Source of the DNA: Actinoplanes solisilvae
Lineage (GTDB): Bacteria; Actinomycetota; Actinomycetes; Mycobacteriales; Micromonosporaceae
Length of the DNA stretch: 64,000 nt
Assembly (NCBI RefSeq): GCF_003999975.1
Contig: NZ_RJAC01000003.1
Span: forward strand, 372,001-436,000
Direction of reading: 5' to 3'
The notes under the pieces were generated by a model. That model saw only the letters and a list, made by a program, of their open reading frames with translations, did not search any database and was not told where the DNA came from. Shown one piece after another: positions 1 to 7,533 of this stretch. The number at the start of each line of letters is the position of its first letter. Within the stretch, counting starts at the first letter, position 1. Made by a program: the position numbers and the translations under genes.

Positions 1-151
1 TGATCAGCACCTCGGCCCGGCCGGTACGGGCCTCGGCGATCGCGGCCGCGCCGGTGCGGCACAGCGTCACGGTGTGGCCCGCGCGCTCCAGCATCGTCCG
101 GATCGTGCGGCGTCCCTCTGCGGTGCGGAAGGCAACGAGAATGGTGGCCAC
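1..151 (-). CDS. Receiver-like protein, N-terminal fragment (runs off left edge)
   Basis: Fifty residues from a GTG start at 151, preceded by AAGGAG about 8 nt upstream. The pattern, a beta strand (ATILVAF), an amphipathic helix (RRTIRTMLERAGH) and a second strand (TVTLCRTG), resembles the first part of a response-regulator receiver domain. The acidic pair normally following strand 1 is missing (FRTAEG instead of DD), so it may be a pseudo-receiver. The phosphorylation site would lie beyond the edge. The family call rests on fold pattern only. Confidence 0.45.
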   Translation of the reverse strand, partial: MATILVAFRTAEGRRTIRTMLERAGHTVTLCRTGAAAIAEARTGRAEVLI

Positions 152-241
152 GACCGATCTCCTTCTGCACGGCGACTGCGGAAAGGCGACCGTGCCAGAG
201 CGCCCTGTGGTCCGACTGAGGCGCGGCTTAAGCGGTTCGGT

Positions 242-601
242 TCAGGCGGGCTGCCCCTCCCGGATCGGCGCGACCAGCCCGGCGAAGAGCCCGGCTCGCG
301 GCAGTTCGAGGAAGCACAGCGAGGTCGGGGCGACGACCCCGGGGGCGTCGCTCACCTCCCAGAAGGCCCGGCCCGTGAAGACGTACGATATGGGCAGTAA
401 CTCGACCTCGGCCGAGATTACGACGCCGAGACCGCCGTCGCCGCCACGCAGTGCCCAGAACAGCTCGGCGTCCTGGGTGGCGTCGACCGTGGTCACCCGG
501 CCGTCGGCCGGCACCACGGTCAGCGAGTGCACCAGGTTGGCGGCGACCCCCACCTGACGGCCGTAGAAGCTGACACCGTTCAGGCCCGGACCGAGCCGCA
601 A
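242..601 (-). pseudogene. FAD-binding (PCMH-type) oxidoreductase relic
   Basis: About 119 residues match the middle of berberine-bridge/6-hydroxynicotine-oxidase type flavoproteins: SFYGRQVGVAAN, then VVPADGRVTTVDATQDAELFWALRGGDGGLGVV, the conserved FAD-domain end. Family members are about 450 aa with an N-terminal His/Cys flavinylation region and a C-terminal substrate and BBE domain; both are absent. No start codon or ribosome site fits a 120-aa protein. I read it as a decayed fragment rather than a working gene. Confidence 0.6.
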
Positions 602-909
602 CCATTGCAGCGCGGACGGAGGCCGGGGAATCCGTGCTACGGTTATGTCGTTGCGGTTTTAATTCAGTAGACGTTTTACGTCCCAGACGTTTCAGCGCCT
701 GATGGGTTTCATTTCGACCCACGGGCGCTTTTTCTTTTGCTGTAATTCCGCGCACGGGTGAGCAGCACGGCTGCCGGCACCCGATCGATCTGCCGCCGCG
801 GCCCGACTGGTTCAGCGGGCCGCGGTCCGGCATATGTCTGTTCGCGCTGCTCCGGGCCCCGATGGGCCACCCCGGCCGCGTGATCGAGCCGCCCGAGAAA
901 GGCTACCGA
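602..909. other. Non-coding gap with a possible leader RNA
   Basis: About 308 bases without a convincing gene. It is unusually AT-rich near 640-680 for this genome and carries a terminator-like hairpin at 695-738 pointing toward the glycosyltransferase. A promoter-like stretch (TACGGTTAT) lies near 637-645. It may be a 5' leader with an attenuator; I do not recognise a known riboswitch class. Confidence 0.35.
695..738 (+). terminator. Hairpin plus T-run, terminator or attenuator
   Basis: GCGCC (695-699) pairs with GGCGC (724-728), with an inner GGGT/ACCC stem, followed directly by TTTTTCTTTT. A U-rich tract is rare here, which supports an intrinsic terminator. It sits about 170 nt before the next ORF on the same strand. 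Confidence 0.55.
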
Positions 910-1065
910 GTGACCACGATCAACACACCGTTCCTCGCCCCGCCGACCGCCGAGAAGGAGACGCCCGCACCGCGCGAGTCCAACCGCGGCGAAACGGCGA
1001 TGCGGCGGCTGCGGAACCCGTTCACCGTCGCGGCCGAAGTCAAGCCGCGCCCGGACGGCGCATGA
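910..1065 (+). CDS. Small ORF coupled to the glycosyltransferase
   Basis: Encodes 51 residues from a GTG start (VTTINTPFLAPPTAEKE...), with GAAAGG about 8 nt upstream. Its TGA overlaps the ATG of the next gene in ATGA, implying translational coupling. The peptide is Pro/Ala/Arg-rich with no membrane segment or recognised domain. An in-frame ATG at 862 would add 16 residues but has no better ribosome site. It could be a true small protein, a leader peptide regulating the glycosyltransferase, or the tail of a lost gene. Confidence 0.4.
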   Translation: MTTINTPFLAPPTAEKETPAPRESNRGETAMRRLRNPFTVAAEVKPRPDGA

Positions 1066-2186
1066 CCATCAGATTCGGATTTCTCAGCACCCATCCGCCC
1101 ACCCACTGCGGCCTGGCGTCCTTCAACGCCGCGCTGGCGGCCCACCTCGCGGCGGACGGCGTCGCGGGCGGCATCGTCCGGGTCGCCGAGAACAAGGACG
1201 ATCTCAAGGCCGCGCCCGGCGTGGTGCACACCTGGGTCGACACGGATCTCGGCGGCTGGCGTGACTGTGCCGAGGTGCTCGACTCCTTCGACGTCGCGAT
1301 CGTGCAGCACGAGTACGGCATCTACCCCGGCCGCGACGGTGGCGAGGTCCTGTCGGTGCTGCGCCGGCTCAAGGTGCCGAGCCTCGTCGTCCTGCACACC
1401 GTGCTCGCCCGGCCCACCGCACGGCAGAAGTCGCTGCTGGAACAGATCGCGGCCACCGCCGGCGCGGTCGTGACCATGACCGGGGCGGCCCGCGACCGGC
1501 TGCTCGACGGCTACGAGGTCGACGCCGCGAAGATCTCGGTGATCCCGCACGGCGCCTCCGGCAACCCCGGCACGGCGCCCGAGCCTGCTCCCCAGCCCCA
1601 CCTGCTCACCTGGGGCCTGCTGGGGCCGGGCAAGGGCATCGAGTGGGCGCTGCGCGGCCTCGCCCTGCTGCCGGACCTCGAACCCGTCTACACGGTGGCC
1701 GGCCGCACCCACCCGAAGGTCATCGAGCTGCACGGCGAGGCGTACCGAGCCGGTCTGCACCGGCTCGGCGCGGCCCTCGGCGTCGCCCACCGGGTGCGCT
1801 ACGAACCGGCCTACCTCGACGACGCGGCCCTCGGCGCCCTCGTCCGCTCGGCCGACGTGGTCGTGCTCCCGTACGACTCCACCGAGCAGGTCACCTCGGG
1901 CGTCCTCGTCGAGGCGGTCGCGGCCGGCATCCCGGTCGTCGCCACCCCGTTCCCGCACGCGGTGGAACTGCTCACCGACGGCCCCGGGCTGCTCGTGCCC
2001 CACCACAATCCGAAGGCGCTCGCGACCGCGATCCGGCGGATCCTGACCAAACCGGCCCTGGCCGCCACGCTGCGAGCCCGGGCCGAGCCGGTGCCGACGT
2101 GGCCCGCGGTGGCCCAGCGCTACCACGACCTCGCCACGACGCTGGTCGCGGCCGACCGGAGCCCCGCCGCCGTCGCGAGCGCCTGA
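1062..2186 (+). CDS. Family 4 glycosyltransferase (GT-B fold)
   Basis: A 374-aa protein from ATG 1062; the reading frame opens further upstream but that part is low-complexity and not family-like. The N-terminal Rossmann half begins IRFGFLSTHPPTHCGLASF, the usual start of GT4 enzymes. The C-terminal half has the nucleotide-sugar region: ADVVVLPYDSTEQ, then SGVLVEAVAAGIPVVATPFPHAVELL, where the E-x7-E-type motif reads E...VEAVAAG. It should transfer a sugar from an NDP donor to a cytosolic or membrane acceptor. Acceptor and sugar cannot be told. No other cell-wall or glycan genes lie nearby. Confidence 0.8.
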   Translation: MTIRFGFLSTHPPTHCGLASFNAALAAHLAADGVAGGIVRVAENKDDLKAAPGVVHTWVDTDLGGWRDCAEVLDSFDVAIVQHEYGIYPGRDGGEVLSVLRRLKVPSLVVLHTVLARPTARQKSLLEQIAATAGAVVTMTGAARDRLLDGYEVDAAKISVIPHGASGNPGTAPEPAPQPHLLTWGLLGPGKGIEWALRGLALLPDLEPVYTVAGRTHPKVIELHGEAYRAGLHRLGAALGVAHRVRYEPAYLDDAALGALVRSADVVVLPYDSTEQVTSGVLVEAVAAGIPVVATPFPHAVELLTDGPGLLVPHHNPKALATAIRRILTKPALAATLRARAEPVPTWPAVAQRYHDLATTLVAADRSPAAVASA

Positions 2187-2274
2187 CCTTCCCGTCCAAC
2201 CGGACCACCTTGCTCCCGCCCTACCAGCGGCGGAATTCGGGCTCTTGATCGACAGCTCGCCGACCAGCGCCGCT

Positions 2275-2883
2275 TCAGTCGCGGCTGGCCGAGCTCGAGA
2301 AGTGGGCCGCCTGACCGCGGCGGACGGCCTCGCTGGCCAGCCGGGGACGGCGTCGCTCGTCGTTGGTGACCAGGCCGAACTTGTCGTACAGGTTGGTCAG
2401 ATGTTTCTTGACCGCGCTGTCCGACAGGCCCAGTGCCGCGGCGAGCTCGCGCACCGACGGCGGCTCGGGGAAGGCCTGGCCGGCGGCGGTCAGCGGGCGG
2501 CAGAGTGCGGCCAGCACGTCCTGCTCGCGGCGGGTCAGCGCGGGCGGCGGGGGTGCCGGTTCGACGGTGACCGTCTCGGTGGACGGCTCGGCCGCGGGGG
2601 AGCGGAACAGCAGCCGGGCCGGGCCGACGTCGATGCGGTCGCCGTCGTGCAGGGTGCGGGCCTGACGCAGCGGCACACCGTTCACCGTCGTGCCGTTGGT
2701 GCTGCCCAGGTCGCGGATGGACCAGCCGGACGGGAACCGTTCGAGGACGGCGTGCAACCGCGACACGCGGTGGCCGGCGATCGCGACCTCGTTCGCCGGG
2801 GCGCGGCCGATCGACAACAGGTCGCCGGCCAGCGTCACCAGCCGCACCCGGCCGCCCTCGTGCACCTCGAGATGGCCGGTCAC
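2275..2883 (-). CDS. FHA domain protein with C-terminal helix-turn-helix
   Basis: Encodes 202 aa from GTG 2883, overlapping the kinase stop as GTGA, so the two are coupled. Residues about 20-90 form an FHA phosphothreonine-binding domain (SIGRAPANEVAI, VSRLHA, DLGSTNGTTVNG). The C-terminal part (PSVRELAAALGLSDSAVKKHLTNLYDKFGL) is a winged/LuxR-like helix-turn-helix. This architecture is common beside actinobacterial Ser/Thr kinases. It probably reads the upstream kinase's phosphorylation state or autophosphorylated loop and may bind DNA. The partnership is inferred from the overlap. Confidence 0.85.
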   Translation of the reverse strand: MTGHLEVHEGGRVRLVTLAGDLLSIGRAPANEVAIAGHRVSRLHAVLERFPSGWSIRDLGSTNGTTVNGVPLRQARTLHDGDRIDVGPARLLFRSPAAEPSTETVTVEPAPPPPALTRREQDVLAALCRPLTAAGQAFPEPPSVRELAAALGLSDSAVKKHLTNLYDKFGLVTNDERRRPRLASEAVRRGQAAHFSSSASRD

Positions 2884-4532
2884 GGACAGTGCTCCCCGGT
2901 GGCGATGGTCAGCGGCGCGGGCAGGCCGGTTCCGGTCATCGTCAGGGTGGCCCGCGCGCAGCCGTCGAGCGGTGCCGGCTCGGTCCACTGTTCGACCGGC
3001 TGCCCGTCGGAGACCGCGGGCCGCCCGCCCGGTTCGGCGGCGACGCGCACCCGCCACTGCCCGGCCGGTCCGGCCGTGTCGCGATACTGCTTCCAGATCC
3101 AGGTGTACGCCATCACCGCGCGGCAGCCCGGCGACCAGTAGAGCTTCACCGACACCGCCTTGAAACCGCTGACATACCCGTACGCCGACCGCGCGACCTG
3201 ATAGGCGTCGGCGTAGCACTTCCCGGGTGGCGGGTCGTCGTCCCGGGCGTACGCGATCTTGCCTTGGCCGGTCATGACGACCGTACGGTCGAGCACGCGC
3301 AGCGTCCCCGTGCGCGACCCCGCCGCCCGTGGTGTGAAGGCCAGCCCCACGCGGCAGGTCTCACCGTGCGTCAGCGTGCGGCCCGTGCAGTCGTCGGCCG
3401 CCAGCGTGAAGTCGCCGCCGTCGAGGGCCACCCGCAGCGGGGTCGTCGCGTGCGACCCGGAGTTGCGGATCGTGACGAAGCGCGGCTCGGGCTCGGCGGT
3501 CACCTTCTGTTCGGCGAAGTCCACGGCGGCCGGTGCTTCGAGCTCGGCCGCCGCGACCGCCTGGGAACCGCCGGCGGCCAGCACCAGCACGGCGCCGGCC
3601 AGGGCGGGGGCGGTCTTCCACCAGGCGGTGGCCCGGCGGGGCACCGGCACGGTGGCCGAGAAACCCTCGACGGCCAGCATGCGCTCGGCCAGGGAAGTCG
3701 GCGGAGGGGGCGCCGCCACCAGGGGAGTCGCCGTCGCTGCGGCCTCGCGCAACTTCGCGGCGAACGCGGCGGCCGAGGCCGGGCGGGCCGCCGGGTCCTT
3801 GGCCAGCGCGCGCTGCAGGACCGCGAGCACCGGGGCGGGCACGTCGAGGTCGGGGACGGGTTCGGCGGCCATGCGCGCGATCAGGGCCCGGATGCTCTCG
3901 CCGGGCCGGGGGACGAAGGGAGGGCGGCCGCACAGGCAGCGGTAGAGGGTGGCGGCCAGCGAATAGACGTCCGAGGCGGGCGTGGCCGGGTCGCCGCGCA
4001 ACACCTCGGGGGCGGCGTAGAGCAGGCTGGCCGTGATCCTCTGCTGCTCGCGCGGGGGCTCACGGCGTACGGGCCGGGCCAGACCGAAATCGGCGAGCTT
4101 CAGGTCACCGTAGCGGGAGACGAGGATGTTCTCGGGTTTGACGTCGCGGTGCAGAACGCCCGCCTGATGGGCCGCCTCCAGCGCGCCGGCCACGGCGACA
4201 CCCCCGGCGAGCACCTCTTGCCACCCGGCCGCGGCCCGGTCGGCCAGGGAGCCACCCTCCTCGTAGGACATCAGCAGGTAGGGCTCGCCTGACGTGGTGC
4301 GCCCGGCCTGGTGCACGGTGACGATGTTGGGATGGCCGGAGAGGCGGCCCAGCGCCTGCACCTCGCGCTCGAAACGGGCCTCGTCGATGTCGACGGCCAG
4401 CACCTTCACCGCGACCGTACGCTGGAACTCCGCCTGCCAGGCCCGGTAGACCACCCCGAAGCCGCCGCGCCCGATCTCCACCGCGTCGTCACAACCGGGA
4501 ACCCCGATCAACGCTCCCGACGGTGAACGCAA
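2880..4532 (-). CDS. Membrane Ser/Thr protein kinase with DUF2690-like sensor domain
   Basis: 550 aa from a TTG start supported by GGAGGAA 5 nt upstream. The Hanks-type kinase domain (residues about 18-270) has G-loop GRGGFG (21-26), Lys43 (VAVK), HRD (D130), DFG (D148) and APE, so it should be active. A Pro/Ala linker and one membrane helix (about 305-330) follow. Outside is a beta-sandwich of choice-of-anchor type (FVTIRNSGSHATTPLRV) and then a DUF2690-like domain (GKCYADAY..., LYWSPGCRAVMAYTW) with paired cysteines. The DUF2690-type end may sense an envelope cue. It is coupled to the FHA gene downstream. Confidence 0.9.
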   Translation of the reverse strand: MRSPSGALIGVPGCDDAVEIGRGGFGVVYRAWQAEFQRTVAVKVLAVDIDEARFEREVQALGRLSGHPNIVTVHQAGRTTSGEPYLLMSYEEGGSLADRAAAGWQEVLAGGVAVAGALEAAHQAGVLHRDVKPENILVSRYGDLKLADFGLARPVRREPPREQQRITASLLYAAPEVLRGDPATPASDVYSLAATLYRCLCGRPPFVPRPGESIRALIARMAAEPVPDLDVPAPVLAVLQRALAKDPAARPASAAAFAAKLREAAATATPLVAAPPPPTSLAERMLAVEGFSATVPVPRRATAWWKTAPALAGAVLVLAAGGSQAVAAAELEAPAAVDFAEQKVTAEPEPRFVTIRNSGSHATTPLRVALDGGDFTLAADDCTGRTLTHGETCRVGLAFTPRAAGSRTGTLRVLDRTVVMTGQGKIAYARDDDPPPGKCYADAYQVARSAYGYVSGFKAVSVKLYWSPGCRAVMAYTWIWKQYRDTAGPAGQWRVRVAAEPGGRPAVSDGQPVEQWTEPAPLDGCARATLTMTGTGLPAPLTIATGEHCP

Positions 4533-4655
4533 GACTTCCTCCGGGCAGCGGGACGATGACGACTGCCGATCTTAGCCAGCCGTCCGCAACGGCCCACGGC
4601 GGCTCAGGCCCCCGCTTCGGCGCACTTCCCGCGACTTCATGAACGGCGCGGCACG

Positions 4656-4867
4656 ACGCTGACCTTCTACGCCATTTCGGCCGCGGTCATCGGCGGCACG
4701 GCGCTGGCCGGCGGCTCCGGCACGATCATCGGCGCCCTGCTCGGCGCGCTGGTGCTGGCCGTGCTGCAGAACGGCTTCAACCTCATCGGCTACAGCGCCA
4801 ACACGATCTACCTGATCCTGATCCTGATCCTGGGCCTGGCCATCCTGGCCTCGATGATCGCCGCTCG
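4656..4867 (+). pseudogene. Sugar ABC transporter permease, C-terminal relic
   Basis: Reads [18 protein letters not shown] followed by [20 protein letters not shown] and a last hydrophobic helix, which is the C-terminus of RbsC/XylH-type ribose/xylose permeases (BPD_transp_2 family). About 70 residues of a normal 320-400 remain, with no start. It fuses directly, out of frame, to an ATPase relic at 4868, so a deletion removed the end of one gene and the start of the next. Confidence 0.75.
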
Positions 4868-5374
4868 CTGGGCATCGACACGGTCTATCAGGACCTGGCG
4901 CTGGTCAACGAGCTGTCCGTTTATCACAACATGTTCCTCAACCGAGAGCTCGTACGCTGGCCGCTGCTGAACAACCGGGCCATGCGCAAACGTGCCGAGC
5001 AGCACCTCAAGGACATGGGCGTGAACCTCCCCGACGTCCGCGTCGAGGTCGCCAAACTCTCCGGCGGCCAGCGCCAGGCGATCGCGGTGGCCCGCTCGGT
5101 CTATTCCGACGCCCGCGTGCTGCTGCTCGACGAGCCGCTGGCCGCGATGGGCGCGAAGGAGGGCACGATGATCCTCGACCTGATCCGCGACCTCAAACGC
5201 CGCGGCGACGTCTCGGTCATCATCATCGCCCACAACTACGCCCAGGTCCTCGACGTCTGCGACCGAGTCAACCTGCTGCAACACGGCCGCATAACCTTCG
5301 ACAAGCGAGCCCAGGACACGTCCCTGAAGGAACTGACCGACCTGGTCGTCGCCGAATACCGCCGTCCCCGCTGA
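4868..5374 (+). pseudogene. Sugar ABC transporter ATPase relic (no Walker A)
   Basis: From [21 protein letters not shown] to the stop is the second half of a XylG/RbsA-like ATPase: Q-loop (YQDLALV), signature LSGGQRQAIAVARS, Walker B VLLLDEPLAAM and switch His (IIIAHN). The N-terminal strand and Walker A P-loop are missing, so it cannot bind ATP normally. An internal ATG (4931) would give 147 aa but lacks the Q-loop region. Substrate-binding protein and intact partners are absent nearby. Confidence 0.75.
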
Positions 5375-5417
5375 CCAGGGCCGCCTGCGGGCGGCCCTGG
5401 CTCTCAACAACCCGCCG

Positions 5418-6431
5418 TCACCCCTTGACCGACCACCACGTCGCCGGGGCGAGCAGGATCCTTGTGATGGCGGACAGCACGGGAAGGGCCCGCCGCGACC
5501 GGGTTGTCCGGTCGATCGGGGCGGTGCCGGCGTTCCCGCTCGAGTGCAGCTCCTCGGCCTGTTCGGCCTGCGCCGCGCGGAGTTCTTCCGCTGCCTCGAG
5601 CCGTTCCTGGGCCTGCTTCCGCAGCCGCGCGAGGATTCTGTCCTCACGGCTGCGAGACGAGTAGAGCGTGCCCCGCCATTGCGCGTGGGCGTGCATGATG
5701 GCTTCCGACAGGGTCAGCTGCGGCGTGGGCTGGTCGACGGTCGCCCGGCCCAGGAACCGGCGATGCCCGGGCGGGATCTTCGCCCACTCCTCGGCCCGTC
5801 GCTGCCGAGCCTCCTCGGCCCGGCGCTGCGTCTCCTCCCGCAACGCTCGCACCCGAGCCCGGGCCTCCTCGTCGTCGAGGAACACGCCCTCGGCGACGTT
5901 GATGCGCATGCCCGGTTCCCGCCGTGGCAGTTGGGCGTGCAGCGAGCCCGACGACGCCGCGAACCGGCCGAGCGCCACCGGCGCGACGGCGGGGCTGGGC
6001 ACCGCAGCCGGGGTGACCTGTTCCGCTCGGCGCGGTCTCGGCTTCTTCCGGGGCTGAACGGTCTTCTTCAGGTTCTGTTCGTGCTTGCGGCGGCCTTCCT
6101 CGTGGAGTTCGCGGATCCGGTCGTACTGCTGTTGCGTATAGGTGCCGCCGACCCGCTTGTCGGTGAAGACCTCGAGCCACTTCTCGACCGAGGGCCATCC
6201 CTTGTAGCGGCCGTCCATCGTGGTCGTGATCGTGTTCTTGGCAACGCCGGTGCGGGTCATCCGGCTGGGCAGGATGTCCTGCTCCCGCAGCATGTCCCGC
6301 AGGTATTGACCCAGCGCCTGGGCTTCTCGGTCGTCCGGGATCTCCTTGAACGCCCGCGGCGACAGCTTGGTCTGTTTCGGGCGATGGCCCAGGGACGCGG
6401 TGGCGCTGTCCTCCTTGACCGGCGCGCTCAC
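5418..6431 (-). CDS. Actinobacterial HTH/coiled-coil protein, function unknown
   Basis: 337 aa from GTG 6431, overlapping the stop of the upstream gene (GTGA). Residues about 30-95 (AQALGQYLRDMLREQDI, RTGVAKNTITTTMDGRYKGWPSVEKWL) look like the XRE-type N-terminal helix-turn-helix common in Streptomyces-group proteins of unknown function. The remainder is charged and helical, with Arg/Glu-rich coiled coil (about 190-230 and 270-300). A short hydrophobic stretch ends the protein (ALPVLSAITRILLAPATWW). It may bind DNA or act as a scaffold with its small membrane partner. No catalytic motif is visible. Confidence 0.6.
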   Translation of the reverse strand: MSAPVKEDSATASLGHRPKQTKLSPRAFKEIPDDREAQALGQYLRDMLREQDILPSRMTRTGVAKNTITTTMDGRYKGWPSVEKWLEVFTDKRVGGTYTQQQYDRIRELHEEGRRKHEQNLKKTVQPRKKPRPRRAEQVTPAAVPSPAVAPVALGRFAASSGSLHAQLPRREPGMRINVAEGVFLDDEEARARVRALREETQRRAEEARQRRAEEWAKIPPGHRRFLGRATVDQPTPQLTLSEAIMHAHAQWRGTLYSSRSREDRILARLRKQAQERLEAAEELRAAQAEQAEELHSSGNAGTAPIDRTTRSRRALPVLSAITRILLAPATWWSVKG

Positions 6432-6697
6432 CTCAGAATCGGTGCGAGGTCGTCGGCGGGGCGGCCCACGGCCCGCCCGCCGGCCGTCAAGGCCAGCACC
6501 TGATGCGTGAAGCCGATCGCGAAGGCACCCACGGCGGCGACCGTGGCCAGCGCCTCGGAGGTGGGCATGCCGCCGGTGACGAGCGACAACGGCGCCGCGA
6601 CGGACAGGAACACCACTACGATGACGAGTGCCAGTCGCGACGAGTGCCGTCGGTGACGGCCCCGCACATGGACGGACAGGTTCGGGTAGAACGACAT
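6428..6697 (-). CDS. Small two-helix membrane protein
   Basis: 89 aa from ATG 6697, with GAAGGTGAG upstream. A basic N-terminus (HVRGRHRRHSSR) precedes two hydrophobic helices (about 21-41 and 50-72) separated by a short loop (VTGGMPTSE). The stop overlaps the start of the HTH/coiled-coil gene, so they are likely co-translated. No recognised family. By position and size it may anchor or regulate the downstream partner. Confidence 0.6.
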   Translation of the reverse strand: MSFYPNLSVHVRGRHRRHSSRLALVIVVVFLSVAAPLSLVTGGMPTSEALATVAAVGAFAIGFTHQVLALTAGGRAVGRPADDLAPILR

Positions 6698-7198
6698 CGG
6701 TCTCACCTTCACATGTACGAAGGAAGCACCCCGGCCTGAACCGAGGCGCCCTGGGTTTCGTCCGGACATGCGAGGGCTTCACGTGGCTGCGACCCCACAG
6801 CCCCGCTCCTCCGGCGAGAGAAGACAATTCTCTCTTTGGAGCCACGGTGGAAGCCCGGGGCGCAACTCGATGTTCATCAAGATCCGAAATCGCGGCTTCG
6901 TGAACAAGCCCAGACCAGCATGTTCACGACCGGCGGTTTGACCGCGAACATAGCTGCGGTTTAGAAACCCCAGGTCAGGCCTTGCGTGAACGAACCACAG
7001 CCCGCATCGTTGACGCCGGTAGGCATTCTCGGCATCGGTCTCACGGGTTTCGCGAACGTCGAGAGGGCGGGGCCCCACTGCGACGGGGTCCCGCAGCCCC
7101 TCCGGACTTTCCGCTATGGGCCGGACACTTACGGCTATAAGCGCGACCTGAGTATCCGTACGCATGTCTGCTCGGCCGGGGTCGGGAAGACTTCGGGC
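6698..7198. other. Non-coding gap
   Basis: About 500 bases between the divergent membrane protein and lipoprotein genes. Open frames here have no plausible ribosome site or family match. Nothing beyond the expected divergent promoters was recognised. A few short TGTTCA/TGAAC-like words occur near 6870-6990, but no convincing palindrome. Confidence 0.4.
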
Positions 7199-7480
7199 AT
7201 GACGCAGCGCCGCCGGATCTCGCTCTTGCTCCTTGTCGCCGTCGCCGTGGGAGGACTCACCGCCGCGTGTTCGTGGCGGGAGGCGATCTGCCGGTCCGGC
7301 GAATATCCGGTCGCGGCCGTGGACAGCACGACCGGCCGCGCCTGCGTGGCCGACGGCGAGGAGCCGCCGACCGGGTACGTCCGATTCCCGCAAGGCAAAG
7401 TGCCCGAGCACGTTGACGACGAGTGGGACCTCTACTGGCGGGAGCACAAGCTCGACGAGCGCGGCAACGAGGTCGCCTGA
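7199..7480 (+). CDS. SCO0607-family lipoprotein
   Basis: 93 aa from ATG 7199; the open frame upstream is not signal-peptide-like. The signal sequence (MTQRRRISLLLLVAVAVGGL) ends in a lipobox (LTAAC, Cys near residue 20). The mature part has the family hallmarks CRSGEYPVAAV, ACVADGEEPPTGY, FPQGKVPEHVDDEWDLYW. Homologues are small secreted lipoproteins of unknown role in Streptomyces and relatives. It should be lipid-anchored outside the membrane. Confidence 0.8.
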   Translation: MTQRRRISLLLLVAVAVGGLTAACSWREAICRSGEYPVAAVDSTTGRACVADGEEPPTGYVRFPQGKVPEHVDDEWDLYWREHKLDERGNEVA

Positions 7481-7485
7481 CGAGC

Positions 7486-7516
7486 GAGCCCCGGTCCCAC
7501 GGGGGGACCGGGGCTC
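7486..7516. terminator. Shared bidirectional hairpin
   Basis: A perfect 13-bp stem: GAGCCCCGGTCCC pairs with GGGACCGGGGCTC, with a 5-nt loop. It lies between the convergent lipoprotein and lysyl-oxidase-like genes and can end both. Confidence 0.8.
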
Positions 7517-7533
7517 ATTCCGTACGGTGTGGA

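Noticed and set aside
834..1061. N-terminal extension of the glycosyltransferase
   Set aside because: The first 76 codons are Arg/Pro/Asp-rich and unlike the family; the typical GT4 start is at 1062 and coupled to the small ORF.
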